From Alistipes sp. (GTDB lineage: Bacteria > Bacteroidota > Bacteroidia > Bacteroidales > Rikenellaceae): a DNA stretch of 64,000 bases. The notes beneath the pieces were generated by a model. That model was not told where the DNA came from. It saw only the letters and a list, made by a program, of their open reading frames with translations, and searched no databases. This document shows positions 7,762 through 17,926 of the stretch, one piece after another. The first letter of the stretch is position 1; each line of letters starts with the position of its first letter. A program made the position numbers and the translations under genes. The stretch covers positions 29,659-93,658 of the forward strand of contig JAGBUB010000038.1 in the NCBI GenBank assembly GCA_017631035.1. Direction: 5' to 3'.

Positions 7762-8394
7762 CTATGGTATTCGCATAAACTTATGCGTTTGAATTGAGAT
7801 CGACCACTTAGGGTTTGACTTTGCATACTCTACAACCTTGGGCATAATATCATCAAAAGCACTCCACTCAGGCTGCAAATACAAACGACAGTAACGACCC
7901 ACGCGACGCGCATTCTCCTCGGCCCACGCAAAATCATCCTCGGTCTGAATAATAACCTTCAGTTCGTGTGCACGGCCAAACGCCTCATCCAACGGAGGCT
8001 GCTGGCGCTTTGGCGACAGGCACACCCAATCGAACTCTCCGCTAAAGGGGTGTGTACCCGAAGTCTCAAGGAAAATCTCCAGGCCCTCCTGTCTAAGGCG
8101 TGATGTCAACACACCCAGAGGGTAAAGCAGGGGCTCTCCGCCCGTAATGACAATAGCCTGCGCAGCACACTCCTTGGCGCGAGCCACAACCACGTCGACA
8201 TCAACCGGCGGGAAGATTTTAGGATTCCAGGTATACTTGGCATCGCACCAACGACAACCCACATCGCATCCACCCAAACGGATAAAGTATGCCGGTTTAC
8301 CCGAGTGATAACCCTCGCCCTGAATGGTATAAAAATCCTCGACCAGAGGTAGCTGACGGCCGCCGTCAAGTATATCGTTATTCATCAATGACAT
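7762..8394 (-). CDS. queE: 7-carboxy-7-deazaguanine synthase
   Basis: QueE is a radical SAM enzyme that contracts the ring of carboxytetrahydropterin on the way to queuosine. The 210-residue protein has the expected short form: FYTIQGEGYHSGKPAYFIRLGGC substrate region and the iron-sulfur motif CDVGCRWCD (CX3CX2C). It then has TGGEPLLYP (SAM binding) and a C-terminal SIQTHKF segment. The start at 8394 overlaps the end of hpt; an in-frame ATG at 8385 still overlaps it and is equally possible. Other queuosine genes are not in the window. Confidence 0.92.
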   Translation of the reverse strand: MSLMNNDILDGGRQLPLVEDFYTIQGEGYHSGKPAYFIRLGGCDVGCRWCDAKYTWNPKIFPPVDVDVVVARAKECAAQAIVITGGEPLLYPLGVLTSRLRQEGLEIFLETSGTHPFSGEFDWVCLSPKRQQPPLDEAFGRAHELKVIIQTEDDFAWAEENARRVGRYCRLYLQPEWSAFDDIMPKVVEYAKSNPKWSISIQTHKFMRIP

Positions 8395-8917
8395 AAATAT
8401 CCTTCAAATTACGCCCCAACTGGTTATAATCCAAGCCATAGCCTACGATAAACTCATTACCAATCGAGAGCGCGGTATAATCAATCTCATACTCATACAA
8501 AAACTTCTCAGGCTTAAAGAAAAGTGTGCAGATTGAGATACTTGCAGGGTTCTTCGCCTTGAGATAATCGAGTAGGTAGGTCATACTATGGCCAGTCTCT
8601 ACAATATCCTCGACAATGATGATATCACGACCCTCAATATCGAAGTCGATACCAAGCCCCTGTGTCACCTTACCCGTAGACTCAGTTCCCGAGTATGACG
8701 AAATCTTGACAAAGGCCATCTGGCTGTTGAAATCAACCTTACGCACAAGGTCGGCAAGGAACAAAAACGAGCCACTCAACACACCTAAGAAGATGGGTGT
8801 TTTACCCTCATAACGCTTATTTAGCTGCTCCGCAACGCGAGTTACAGCCTGATCAATCTCCTCGGCGGGAATCATCACACGAAAGGTCTTGTCGCCTAAC
8901 GTTATCTTTTTTGTCAT
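8378..8917 (-). CDS. hpt: Hypoxanthine phosphoribosyltransferase
   Basis: A 179-residue purine-salvage enzyme making IMP/GMP from hypoxanthine or guanine and PRPP. The PRPP-binding loop is IIIVEDIVETGHSM (about residues 105-118); the N-terminal LSGSFLFLADL supplies the pyrophosphate loop. I chose the ATG at 8917 (MTKKITLG), where homology to the family begins, rather than the longer frame opening at 8947. The 3' end overlaps queE by up to 17 bases, suggesting coupled translation. Confidence 0.92.
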   Translation of the reverse strand: MTKKITLGDKTFRVMIPAEEIDQAVTRVAEQLNKRYEGKTPIFLGVLSGSFLFLADLVRKVDFNSQMAFVKISSYSGTESTGKVTQGLGIDFDIEGRDIIIVEDIVETGHSMTYLLDYLKAKNPASISICTLFFKPEKFLYEYEIDYTALSIGNEFIVGYGLDYNQLGRNLKDIYVIDE

Positions 8918-8948
8918 TTGAGTTTGGGTTATAGTTATATTATACAAC

Positions 8949-8972
8949 GAGCGGATCGAAATCGACCCGCTC
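8949..8972 (-). terminator. Hairpin downstream of tkt
   Basis: GAGCGG and CCGCTC pair, with an inner TCGA/TCGA pair and an AA loop. It lies 12 bases beyond the tkt stop on the minus strand and is followed by T/A-rich sequence rather than a pure T run, so termination may be partial. Confidence 0.55.
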
Positions 8973-8983
8973 GCTACTCTATC

Positions 8984-11014
8984 TTATTTGTTCAGCAAGG
9001 CCTTAACCTCTTCGTAAACTGTCTGTCCGTTGTATCCGAACTTCTCGTCGAGCACCTTGAAAGGAGCCGAATAACCGAAGTGGTCGCAACCGTGAATCTT
9101 GCCATTCTCACCTACCAAACCACGGAGGTTGATAGACAAGCCCGAAGTCAAGCCATAGCGTACGACATCCTTAGGCAGGATGCTATCCTGATATGACTTA
9201 GGCTGATCGCGGAACAAGCCCTCGCTCGGAACACTCACAACGCGTACAGGAATACCATCCTTCTGAAGAAGTTCAGCGCCATCGATCAAAGTCGAAACCT
9301 CAGAGCCTGAAGCCAGCATAACAACCTGAGCCTTGGCAGAATCCATCACGATATATGCACCCTTAACAGCCTGCTGTGCCTCCTGCTTGCGGTTGCACTG
9401 CATAGGAGGAATTGACTTGATATTCTGACGTGAGAAAATCAATGCCACGGGACGCTGCTCTGCCATAGCACACTGCCAAGCAACAACGGTCTCCTCAGCA
9501 TCGGCAGGACGCAAAACAACCATTGAGCGCTCGCCATTGTGGTTATGTACCTGCTCCATCAAACGAATCTGCATCTCCTGCTCGATAGGCTGGTGGGTAG
9601 GACCATCCTCGCCCACACGGAACGAGTCGTGCGACCAAACGTAGATAACCTTCAAGCGCATCAAAGCCGACATACGGATAGCGGGCTTCATATAATCTGA
9701 GAATACGAAGAATGTACCGCAAGCGGGAATAACGCCACCGTGCAATGCCATACCATTCATAATGCAGGCCATAGTAAGCTCGGCAACACCTGCCTGGAAG
9801 AACTGACCAGAGAAGTCACCCTTGGTAAATGCCTTGGTCTTGTTCAAGAAGCCATCGGTACGGTCTGAGTTGCTCAAATCGGCCGATGAAACAATCATAT
9901 TCTCGATGTGATCGGCATATACGCCCAGCATCGTAGCCGATGCAACACGTGTAGCCGTATCAGGCTTAACCTCAATCTTATTGTAGTCAATTTCAGGAAT
10001 CTCACCCGAGAGGAAACGATTCAACTTAAGCGACAACTCCTTATTCTGTGAACGCCACTCGCTCTCCTCCTGCTTACGCTTTGCTGCCCAAGCCTTGAGC
10101 TCGCAACGGCGAGTATCGTAAATCTCGGCAGTCTCATTGAAGAGCTTGAAGGGATCCTCGGCATCGCCACCCAAGTTGGTAACAGTAGCTGCCAGATTAG
10201 CACCTGCAGCCGACAAAGGCTGACCGTGAGTAGATACGGCACCCTCAAAACTCTCGCCATTAGCACCACGAGCACCCTTGGCCATAATCGAACGGCCGAT
10301 GATAAGAGTAGGCTTCTCGGTCTGAGCGTTAGCCTCGGTAAGAGCAGCGCGCAACTGATCTACGTTGTGACCATCAACCTCGATAACGTGCCAATTCCAA
10401 GCACGATACTTAGCTGCAACATCCTCTGTATCGATCTCCTCAACAGTGGTTGAGAGCTGAACATTGTTTGCATCATAATACATAATCAGGTTCGCCAGGC
10501 CCAAATGACCAGCAACACGGCCTACGCCCTGCGAGATCTCCTCCTGCACTGCACCATCAGAGATGAAGGTGTAGGTCTTGTGAGCCATCCACTCGCCAAA
10601 ACGAGCTACCATAAAGCGCTCGGCAATAGCGGCACCAACAGCCATAGCGTGACCCTGACCCAAGGGACCCGACGTATTCTCAACACCGTGCATAATATCT
10701 ACCTCGGGGTGACCGGGAGTGATGCTACCCCACTGACGGAAGTTCTTCAAGTCGTCCATCGAGTAGAAGCCCGACAACATAAGCACCGAATAGAGCATCG
10801 GCGACATATGACCGGGGTCGAGGAAGAAGCGATCACGGAACGGATATGCGGGGTTCTCGGGATCGAAATGCATAAACTCGGTGTAGAGCAAGTTAATGAA
10901 ATCGGCTCCACCCATAGCACCGCCCGGATGACCAGACTTTGCCTTTTCTACCATAGCGGCAGCCAGAATACGGATATTATCTGCCGCCTTGTTAAGTTTA
11001 TTGTTAGCAAACAT
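8984..11014 (-). CDS. tkt: Transketolase
   Basis: Transketolase moves two-carbon ketol units in the non-oxidative pentose phosphate pathway with thiamine diphosphate. The 676-residue protein has SGHPGGAMGGADF (N-terminal His/Gly motif), GPLGQGHAMAVGAAIAE, and FISDGAVQEEISQG followed by the Asn-containing YDANNVQ (thiamine diphosphate/Mg site). The pyrimidine domain has FQAGVAELTMACIMNGMALHGG and HDSFRVGEDGPTHQPIE, and the C-terminal domain is intact. It stands alone, with its own -7 box upstream and a hairpin downstream. Length is typical. Confidence 0.97.
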   Translation of the reverse strand: MFANNKLNKAADNIRILAAAMVEKAKSGHPGGAMGGADFINLLYTEFMHFDPENPAYPFRDRFFLDPGHMSPMLYSVLMLSGFYSMDDLKNFRQWGSITPGHPEVDIMHGVENTSGPLGQGHAMAVGAAIAERFMVARFGEWMAHKTYTFISDGAVQEEISQGVGRVAGHLGLANLIMYYDANNVQLSTTVEEIDTEDVAAKYRAWNWHVIEVDGHNVDQLRAALTEANAQTEKPTLIIGRSIMAKGARGANGESFEGAVSTHGQPLSAAGANLAATVTNLGGDAEDPFKLFNETAEIYDTRRCELKAWAAKRKQEESEWRSQNKELSLKLNRFLSGEIPEIDYNKIEVKPDTATRVASATMLGVYADHIENMIVSSADLSNSDRTDGFLNKTKAFTKGDFSGQFFQAGVAELTMACIMNGMALHGGVIPACGTFFVFSDYMKPAIRMSALMRLKVIYVWSHDSFRVGEDGPTHQPIEQEMQIRLMEQVHNHNGERSMVVLRPADAEETVVAWQCAMAEQRPVALIFSRQNIKSIPPMQCNRKQEAQQAVKGAYIVMDSAKAQVVMLASGSEVSTLIDGAELLQKDGIPVRVVSVPSEGLFRDQPKSYQDSILPKDVVRYGLTSGLSINLRGLVGENGKIHGCDHFGYSAPFKVLDEKFGYNGQTVYEEVKALLNK

Positions 11015-11044
11015 ATGATTTAGTGTTCTATTTTCTCTTTCCTA

Positions 11045-11052
11045 CAAAGATA
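11045..11052 (-). promoter_or_regulatory. Candidate tkt -7 box
   Basis: TATCTTTG on the minus strand matches TAnnTTTG exactly, 30 bases upstream of the tkt ATG and between the clpX stop and tkt. The -33 element is not obvious. Confidence 0.5.
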
Positions 11053-11064
11053 ATATAATTTATC

Positions 11065-12339
11065 TTAACTAACCTGCTTCAGGTGCAAAAAATTTGCTCC
11101 TTCAATCTTCTTTTTAGCATATTCGAGCGTCACTACAAATTGTGGCTCTCCCGACGAGGGCAATTCATACATTGCATCGATGATAATACTCTCGCAAATC
11201 GAGCGCAGACCACGTGCACCGAGTTTATACTCGTCGGCCTTCTCAACGATGTAGTCAAGCACCTGGTCATCGAACTGCAAATCAACGCCATCCATCGCGA
11301 ACAGACGCTCATACTGCTTCACGATAGCATTCTTGGGCTCGGTGAGAATCGAGCGCAAAGCCTCGCGTGAGAGCGGCTGCATATATGTCAAAACGGGCAG
11401 ACGGCCCACCAATTCGGGGATAAGACCGAACGACCGCAAATCCTGCGGCATAATATACTTCATCAGGTTGTTGCGGTCAATCTGCATTGCATCCTGCGCA
11501 CCATAACCGATTGCGCGGGTATTCAGACGTTGAGCAATTTTCTTCTCTATTCCATCAAAGGCACCGCCACAGATAAAGAGGATATCTTTGGTATTAACCT
11601 GAATAAATTTCTGGTCGGGATGCTTGCGACCGCCCTGTGGTGGCACATTGACAACCGTACCCTCCAAAATCTTCAACAGAGCCTGCTGCACACCCTCGCC
11701 CGACACGTCGCGTGTGATGCTGGGGTTATCGCTCTTGCGGGCAATCTTATCGACCTCGTCGATAAAGACAATGCCTCGCTCGGCAGCAGCAACATCGTAA
11801 TCAGCCACCTGCAACAGACGCGAGAGGATACTCTCTACATCCTCGCCCACATATCCTGCCTCGGTGAGCACCGTAGCATCGACAATGGTGAAAGGCACAT
11901 TCAACACCCTTGCTATGGTGCGGGCCATCAAGGTCTTACCCGTACCAGTAGGACCAACGAGCACGATGTTCGACTTATCGATCTCAACATCGTCCTGCTG
12001 TTTATTGTCGCGACTCATAATACGCTTGTAGTGGTTATACACCGCAACCGACATATAACGCTTGGCATCGTCCTGACCAATTACATACTGGTCCAGAACA
12101 GCCTTAATCTCGGCAGGTCGCATCAGCGACTCCATCTTAAAATTTGCACCACCCTTCTTGCGGCTCGACTCCACCAATTCGCTCTCGATGAGCATCTGGT
12201 AGCCACGCTCAACACAATTGTTGCAGATATTCACACTACCCGTGCCCTGAAACATCAATGCCACATCGCTACGCTTTGCTCCGCAAAACGAACAGCAGTC
12301 CTCACCACCGTGGTTAGTTCCCTTATATTTTTGAGCCAT
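11065..12339 (-). CDS. clpX: ATP-dependent Clp protease ATP-binding subunit ClpX
   Basis: ClpX unfolds tagged proteins and feeds them to ClpP. The 424-residue protein has an N-terminal zinc finger (CSFCGAKR then CNNCV), Walker A GPTGTGKT (about residue 130), the pore-region GYVGEDVES, Walker [12 protein letters not shown] and the sensor region [13 protein letters not shown] typical ClpX C-terminal domain completes it. It lies 10 bp downstream of clpP on the same strand, so the two are almost certainly co-transcribed. Nothing is missing. Confidence 0.98.
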   Translation of the reverse strand: MAQKYKGTNHGGEDCCSFCGAKRSDVALMFQGTGSVNICNNCVERGYQMLIESELVESSRKKGGANFKMESLMRPAEIKAVLDQYVIGQDDAKRYMSVAVYNHYKRIMSRDNKQQDDVEIDKSNIVLVGPTGTGKTLMARTIARVLNVPFTIVDATVLTEAGYVGEDVESILSRLLQVADYDVAAAERGIVFIDEVDKIARKSDNPSITRDVSGEGVQQALLKILEGTVVNVPPQGGRKHPDQKFIQVNTKDILFICGGAFDGIEKKIAQRLNTRAIGYGAQDAMQIDRNNLMKYIMPQDLRSFGLIPELVGRLPVLTYMQPLSREALRSILTEPKNAIVKQYERLFAMDGVDLQFDDQVLDYIVEKADEYKLGARGLRSICESIIIDAMYELPSSGEPQFVVTLEYAKKKIEGANFLHLKQVS

Positions 12340-12349
12340 AAAAAATCTA

Positions 12350-13015
12350 TTACTTTCGCTTTCTCAACACCTCATCGATAAGCCCATACTCCTTAGCCTC
12401 GTATGCACCCATCCAATAATCGCGGTCGGCATCCTGCTCAATCTTGGCAATATCGACACCCGAATGAACTGACAAAATATTATACAACTCACGCTTGGTC
12501 TTGATGATCTCGCGAGCCGTAATCTCGATATCCGACGCCTGACCCTGCGCACCACCCAACGGCTGGTGAATCATCACTCGAGAGTGAGGTAGAGCCGAAC
12601 GCTTGCCCTGAGCTCCGGCGGTGAGCAACACGGCACCCATCGAGGCTGCCAAACCGGTACAAGTGGTCGCCACCTCGCAAGAGATGAGCTGCATAGTATC
12701 GTAGATCCCCAAACCTGCCGATACTGAGCCACCAGGTGAGTTGATATAGATCTGAATATCCTTAGTGGGATCTACAGACTCCAAAAAGAGCAACTGTGCC
12801 TGAATGATATTGGCTGCATCGTCATAAATAGGGGCACCAAGGAAGATGATGCGGTCCATCATAAGACGCGAGAACACATCCATCGTAGCCACATTCAACT
12901 GACGCTCCTCGATAATCGTAGGCGAAACGTAAGCCGACTGTATTGAGTTAAAATCGTGCAGCTTCAAACTGCTTATGCCACAACAACCGCGAGCATATTT
13001 TTCAAATTCATTCAT
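12350..13015 (-). CDS. clpP: ATP-dependent Clp protease proteolytic subunit ClpP
   Basis: A 221-residue serine peptidase forming the tetradecameric barrel. Catalytic Ser is in [14 protein letters not shown], His in [11 protein letters not shown] and the Asp follows in the C-terminal third. The extra N-terminal 20-30 residues (ending around [16 protein letters not shown]) resemble a propeptide removed on maturation, common in the family. The gene precedes clpX and lies just after the tig terminator, so clpP-clpX form their own unit. Confidence 0.97.
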   Translation of the reverse strand: MNEFEKYARGCCGISSLKLHDFNSIQSAYVSPTIIEERQLNVATMDVFSRLMMDRIIFLGAPIYDDAANIIQAQLLFLESVDPTKDIQIYINSPGGSVSAGLGIYDTMQLISCEVATTCTGLAASMGAVLLTAGAQGKRSALPHSRVMIHQPLGGAQGQASDIEITAREIIKTKRELYNILSVHSGVDIAKIEQDADRDYWMGAYEAKEYGLIDEVLRKRK

Positions 13016-13086
13016 AGTATTAAACTGTTACGTTGCACATCGCTCCAATCAGTTCCTCGCACGCGGCAAGGCATTGGCATATAATC

Positions 13087-13129
13087 AAAATTTGGACTCT
13101 GCAAACTTTACGCCCAGAGTCCAAATTTT
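13087..13129 (-). terminator. Terminator of tig
   Basis: Perfect 13-bp arms (13089-13101 and 13115-13127, AATTTGGACTCTG and complement) flanked by AAAA/TTTT. It lies 68 bases beyond the tig stop and before the clpP start, and could act on either strand. Confidence 0.85.
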
Positions 13130-13196
13130 TAGGTATATATCACAAATCCGACCCAAACACCATATATTTATATAGTGTAGGCGGTCTGTTGCTCAA

Positions 13197-14522
13197 TTAC
13201 AACTCCTGAGCCAACTTTGCGAAGTCGTCAGCCGATACAGACTTGTTGGTTACCTTGATCTTCGACTTAACATACTCTACAACCTTCAACTCGTAGAGCT
13301 TCTCGTAAATCTTCTGAGCCTGCTCCTTGTTTGAGAGGATCTGCTTTGAGAAGTTCTCGATCATCTCCTCGGGTGCAGAAGGCATACCGTACTGTGCGAA
13401 CTGAGCCTTTGCAAACTCCTTAGCCTCGGCGTTAACCTCATCCTCGCTAACTGTAAGCTCGTAAGTCTGGATGAAGTGCTTCTGCAAGTAGTTCCAAGTA
13501 AACATCTTGATGAAGCCCTCGAAATCCTTCTCGATATCCTCCATTGAGAACTTACCCTCGTTGATTGTATAGAGCCAGCGCTTGAGGAATGCCTCGGGCA
13601 TCTGCAAAGCAGCCTTCTCCATAAGGAAGTTGCGAACACGGATAGTGAACAAGTAGTCAGCCTCGCGAGAGAGCTCCTTCTCGATCTCTGAGTCTACGAA
13701 CTTATCGAGGTCAGCCTCTGAAGTGATGTTGCCATCGGGGAATGCCATCTTGAAGAACTCCTCGTTGAGCTCGGGGTTAGCAAACTGACGAATCTGAGTA
13801 ATCTCCAAAGAGAAGTTAGGATTAACTGTCTCCAACTCCTCAGCCTTAACCTGAAGGATAGAAGCACGCTGTGACTCTGACTTGTAGAGCTCGTTTACGT
13901 TAACCTCCATCTTGTCGCCTACCTTCTTACCGATGAAGGGAGCACGCTCATCGTCGCTCATCGAGATAAGACCTACGTAAGCATCCTCGATACGCATATC
14001 GCCGTTGTCGAGTGTTACGGTCAAAGCCTCGTCCTTAGCTACAGACTCAACCTCTACCAAGCGGCCATAGCGACGCAAGTAGTTATCCTTGTACTGCTCG
14101 TGCATAGCAGCCTCGATCTTAATCTTGTTGTAGGTGAGCTTGTCATCCTTTGAAAGCTCCATCTCAACCTTGGGAGCCTCACCAATCTCGAACATAAACT
14201 CGTGCTCGGTGTTGTTCTCGAAATCGAAGTCGCCCTGCTCCTCTGAGGGGATTACATCGCCAACATAGTCGATGCCCTCGTTCTGCAAGTACTCGAATAC
14301 AGAGTTTGAAGCGAGCTTATAAGCCTGCTCTGCTACAACACCCTTACCGAACATCTTGCGTACAACACCCATAGGAACCATACCAGGACGGAAACCAGGG
14401 ATGTTAGCCTTGCGCTTGTACTCACGCAACGCCTTATCTACTGCCTCGGCATAATCAGCCTCACCAACAACAACCTTCAATAACGAGGTACCTACCTCAC
14501 GCTGTTCTCTTGTAATTTTCAT
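13197..14522 (-). CDS. tig: Trigger factor-like ribosome-associated chaperone
   Basis: A 441-residue homologue of trigger factor, which shields nascent chains at the ribosomal exit. The N-terminal ribosome-binding domain carries a recognisable signature loop, IPGFRPGMVP (about residues 40-49, family GFRxGxxP). The central peptidyl-prolyl isomerase domain is diverged, as is usual in Bacteroidetes. The C-terminal part is helical and acidic. Its genomic place directly upstream of clpP-clpX is the classic arrangement. It has its own upstream -7 box and downstream terminator. Confidence 0.93.
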   Translation of the reverse strand: MKITREQREVGTSLLKVVVGEADYAEAVDKALREYKRKANIPGFRPGMVPMGVVRKMFGKGVVAEQAYKLASNSVFEYLQNEGIDYVGDVIPSEEQGDFDFENNTEHEFMFEIGEAPKVEMELSKDDKLTYNKIKIEAAMHEQYKDNYLRRYGRLVEVESVAKDEALTVTLDNGDMRIEDAYVGLISMSDDERAPFIGKKVGDKMEVNVNELYKSESQRASILQVKAEELETVNPNFSLEITQIRQFANPELNEEFFKMAFPDGNITSEADLDKFVDSEIEKELSREADYLFTIRVRNFLMEKAALQMPEAFLKRWLYTINEGKFSMEDIEKDFEGFIKMFTWNYLQKHFIQTYELTVSEDEVNAEAKEFAKAQFAQYGMPSAPEEMIENFSKQILSNKEQAQKIYEKLYELKVVEYVKSKIKVTNKSVSADDFAKLAQEL

Positions 14523-14579
14523 AGTCTCTTCAGTATATTTTTATTCGATTTTTCTTGTGTAAAGTCCTTTTTCGAGGTG

Positions 14580-14587
14580 CAAAGGTA
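14580..14587 (-). promoter_or_regulatory. Candidate tig -7 box
   Basis: TACCTTTG on the minus strand matches TAnnTTTG, 58 bases upstream of the tig ATG, in the spacer after mqnC. An A/T palindrome follows immediately upstream. Confidence 0.5.
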
Positions 14588-14624
14588 ATAAATTTTAATT
14601 TATTAGCACGATATATCCACAAAT

Positions 14625-15737
14625 TTATTCTCTATTCGTTGCGATATACTCCATAGGCTGGTATAATTGATCTCGCAAACGGGGCACAAAACCTGCCTCA
14701 CGAATGGCTCGCTGTATGCCCTCGGCATCGAATTGGTTGCGCGCTCCGGCACTCGACACCACATTCTCTTCAATCATTATCGAACCCATATCGTTTGCTC
14801 CGCTATGCAGGGTGAGCTGCGCCGTGGGCTTACCCACCGTGAGCCACGAAGCCTGTATATTGCGGATATTATTGAGCACCAATCGGCTAACGGCAATCAC
14901 ACGCACATACTCCAGCGGCGAGAAGTGCGAGCGGATGCCTTCGCTCTCAAGACGTGTTCCCGTTGAGCAGAATATCCAGGGAATGAAGGCGATAAAGCCC
15001 CAATTACCCTCGGGACAACGTGCCTGCAAATCGCGGATGGTTATGAGGTGGTCGATTCGCTGACGCGGAGTTTCGACGTGACCATACATCATCGTTGCCG
15101 ACGTAGGCAGATTCATCTGATGAGCCTCGGCCATCACATCAATCCACTCCTGCACACTCGGTTTGGCAGGCGAAATAGCCCGACGCACATCGTCGCACAA
15201 AATCTCGGCTCCGGCACCCGGCAAAGAGTCCAAACCTGCCGCTACAAGACGCTCCAACGTCTTGCGTGTAGGGAGATTGCTAATGCGTGCTATGTGAGCC
15301 ACCTCGGGCGCACCCAGGGCGTGCAGACGCACCTGCGGATAGAGGCTTTTGAGAGTCGAAAACAGCTCCTCATAAAACTCAATACCCAGCTTAGGATGCA
15401 GACCACCCTGCAACAAGAGTTGGTTACCACCCAACTCGAGCATACGATCTATCTTCCGGCTATACTCCTCGATTGTAGTTATGAAGGCCTGCTCCGTTTG
15501 ATGCGGTTTACAATGGAAGTTGCAGAACTTACAGCCCGAAATGCACACATTGGTGATGTTCACATTGCGATCGATCTGCCAAGTGACCACATTAGGATCA
15601 GGCACAACATTGCGTCTAACCTCGTCGGCCACAGCAGCCAAGCGCTCGAGCGGCGCCTCCTCCCACAGCCAATAGGCCTCGTCGCATGTGAGCGTGGCAC
15701 GGTCGCGTGCCTTTGCAAAAATTTCTTCGCCTCTCAT
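14625..15737 (-). CDS. mqnC: Cyclic dehypoxanthine futalosine synthase (radical SAM)
   Basis: A 370-residue radical SAM enzyme of the futalosine route to menaquinone. The cluster motif is CISGCKFCNF (CX3CX2C, about residues 66-73), preceded by the family phrase RNVNITNVC. LLQGGLHP and PGAGAEIL are also typical of the MqnC/CofH group. Length fits MqnC; MqnE is the closest alternative and cannot be excluded without alignment. The start overlaps the rnr stop by one base (TAATG), so it is coupled to rnr. No other mqn gene is in the window. Presence of this pathway instead of the Men route is a useful taxonomic hint. Confidence 0.85.
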   Translation of the reverse strand: MRGEEIFAKARDRATLTCDEAYWLWEEAPLERLAAVADEVRRNVVPDPNVVTWQIDRNVNITNVCISGCKFCNFHCKPHQTEQAFITTIEEYSRKIDRMLELGGNQLLLQGGLHPKLGIEFYEELFSTLKSLYPQVRLHALGAPEVAHIARISNLPTRKTLERLVAAGLDSLPGAGAEILCDDVRRAISPAKPSVQEWIDVMAEAHQMNLPTSATMMYGHVETPRQRIDHLITIRDLQARCPEGNWGFIAFIPWIFCSTGTRLESEGIRSHFSPLEYVRVIAVSRLVLNNIRNIQASWLTVGKPTAQLTLHSGANDMGSIMIEENVVSSAGARNQFDAEGIQRAIREAGFVPRLRDQLYQPMEYIATNRE

Positions 15738-17926
15738 TATCGGTTTTTATTACCTACGATAAGTTCAAAATCAATTGTACGGCGGCGCATATCAACGCCC
15801 TTGACACGAATCCACACCTCATCGCCAAAGGCTATGCGACGACCTGTGGCACGGCCAACAACCTCGTAACGAGCCTCGTCGTAGGTGTAGTAATCGCCCT
15901 CGATGTCGCGCAGGAAGGCCATACCCTCGATGTGGGTATCGTTCAGTTCGACGTATATACCCCACTCGCTCATACCCGAGACGTGGCCTTTGAACATCTG
16001 GCCGATCTTATCCTGCATAAATTCAACCATCTTATATTTGATTGAAGCACGCTCAGCCTCCGATGCTATAATCTCTCGCTCGGTGGCATATACGCACTGT
16101 GCCTCGAGTTTGGTCTTATCGGCCGACTTACCCTCGGCTAAATAGCGCGCCAACAGGCGATGCACCATCATATCGGGATAACGGCGGATGGGAGAAGTAA
16201 AGTGAGAGTAGTATTTGAATGCAAGGCCATAGTGACCTGTATTGTCGGTAGTATAGAGTGCCTTCGACATACTTCTAACGGCAAGAGTCGATATGGCATT
16301 AGCCTCGGGACGACCCTTGACCTCGGTAACCAGTTTGTTGATAGCCTTAGCCACTGCACGACCCTTCGATGCGCGGAACTGATAGCCAAAGCGCACCAAG
16401 AACTCTCTAAAACGAGATAATTTCTCCTCATTAGGCTCGTCGTGCACACGATAAATCATCGTACGCGCCACCTTTTTACCATTTACCATTCGGTAGGTGC
16501 AATACTCGGCTACCTTGCGGTTGGCCAAAAGCATAAACTCCTCGATGAGCTGATTCGACTCCTTCTGCTCCTTGGTATATACGCCAAGGGGTTTACCCTT
16601 TTCGTCGAGGATGAACTTAAACTCCTCACGCTCGAAACTAATTGCGCCATCCTTGAAACGACGTGCACGCATAGTCTGCGCCAGGCGGTTAAGTACGGCT
16701 ATCTCCTCGGCAAAGTCACCCACACCTGTTTCGATGCGAGCCTGCGCCTCGGCATAGGTAAAGCGGCGGTCTGAGTAAATCACCGTGCGACCAAACCACT
16801 CGTCCAAAACCTCGGCATTATCGTTGAGTTTGAACACTGCCGAGAAGCACAACTTCTCCTCATTAGGGCGCAATGAGCATAGTACATTACACAGACGCTC
16901 GGGCAACATAGGCACCGTACGATCGACCAGATAGACCGACGTACCTCGGTCGCAAGCCTCGCAATCGAGCACATCGTCGGGACGAATATAATGTGTAACA
17001 TCGGCAATATGCACACCCACCTCCCAAAGGCCATCCTCGAGTTTGCGGATAGATAGCGCATCGTCAAAGTCCTTGGCATCGGCCGGGTCAATGGTAAATG
17101 TGGTTATATCGCGAAAATCGCGGCGCTCGGCATAGTCTCGCTCTGTAATCTCAGCAGCGATAGCCTCCGCAGCCTGCTCAATCTCGGGTTCGAAGCGATA
17201 TGGCAAATCGTACTCGGCCAGAATAGCGTGCATCTCGGCATCGTTATCACCTGCCTGACCCAGCACATCGACAATCACGCCACGTGGCGAGCGCAAGCCC
17301 TCGTGCCACTCAGAGACGCGGAAAACAACCTTGTCACCATCCTTCACCTGCGGATTATCCTTGCGGGGGAAGAATACATCCATCGGCAACTTGCGAGCAT
17401 CGGGGCGCACAAAGATTGCCGCACGACTAACCTCAGCCGTGCCGACATACTGTTTATTGCTACGCTCCAACACTCTGGTGATGGCACCCTCGGGGTGGTC
17501 ACCCTCGCGCAGGGCCTGACGCTGAAGCACAACCTCAACACGGTCACCCTCCAAAGCGTAGTTTACATTACGTTGATGAACATATATATCGTTCTCCAGC
17601 TCCTCGACCTTTACATAGGCCGCACCCGTGCCTATCATATCCACCACGCCCTCGTAGTGTGGCAACTGCGATGTTGAGAGCTGGTACTTATCGCGACCAA
17701 AACAATCGACAACGCCCTCGGCCACAAGCGCCTCCACAACATCGCGCACGATATAGCGAGCCTCCTTGGAGTTACCTCCCGATGCTGAAGTGAGTTGCTT
17801 GAGCGAGAACTGACGATCGGGGAACTCGCGGAACATATTTATAATAAATGCGGCGCGTATATTTTTAGAGTCGGCGTGCGAACGCTTCTCTGCGCCTTGA
17901 CGGCTCTTTCGTTTTGGCTGTTTCAT
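15737..17926 (-). CDS. rnr: Ribonuclease R (RNB-family 3'-5' exoribonuclease)
   Basis: A 729-residue exoribonuclease that degrades structured RNA. Order: basic N-terminus (KRKSRQGAEKR), winged-helix region (about 25-85), cold-shock OB domains (about 90-240), RNB catalytic domain with the metal-binding DPADAKDFDDALSI (about 270) and HYGLAFKYYSHFTSPIRRYPD, and a C-terminal S1 domain (GHVSGMSEWGIYVEL). It overlaps the upstream M20D-like gene by four bases (ATGA) and mqnC by one, so it lies in a tightly packed leftward operon. Confidence 0.96.
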   Translation of the reverse strand: MKQPKRKSRQGAEKRSHADSKNIRAAFIINMFREFPDRQFSLKQLTSASGGNSKEARYIVRDVVEALVAEGVVDCFGRDKYQLSTSQLPHYEGVVDMIGTGAAYVKVEELENDIYVHQRNVNYALEGDRVEVVLQRQALREGDHPEGAITRVLERSNKQYVGTAEVSRAAIFVRPDARKLPMDVFFPRKDNPQVKDGDKVVFRVSEWHEGLRSPRGVIVDVLGQAGDNDAEMHAILAEYDLPYRFEPEIEQAAEAIAAEITERDYAERRDFRDITTFTIDPADAKDFDDALSIRKLEDGLWEVGVHIADVTHYIRPDDVLDCEACDRGTSVYLVDRTVPMLPERLCNVLCSLRPNEEKLCFSAVFKLNDNAEVLDEWFGRTVIYSDRRFTYAEAQARIETGVGDFAEEIAVLNRLAQTMRARRFKDGAISFEREEFKFILDEKGKPLGVYTKEQKESNQLIEEFMLLANRKVAEYCTYRMVNGKKVARTMIYRVHDEPNEEKLSRFREFLVRFGYQFRASKGRAVAKAINKLVTEVKGRPEANAISTLAVRSMSKALYTTDNTGHYGLAFKYYSHFTSPIRRYPDMMVHRLLARYLAEGKSADKTKLEAQCVYATEREIIASEAERASIKYKMVEFMQDKIGQMFKGHVSGMSEWGIYVELNDTHIEGMAFLRDIEGDYYTYDEARYEVVGRATGRRIAFGDEVWIRVKGVDMRRRTIDFELIVGNKNR

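Noticed and set aside
11530-12381. 283-codon plus-strand frame opposite clpX
   Set aside because: Shadow of clpX; His/Thr/Leu-rich composition typical of the reverse frame of these genes.
15048-15869. 273-codon plus-strand frame opposite mqnC/rnr
   Set aside because: Antisense to two real genes and spans their junction; no motif.
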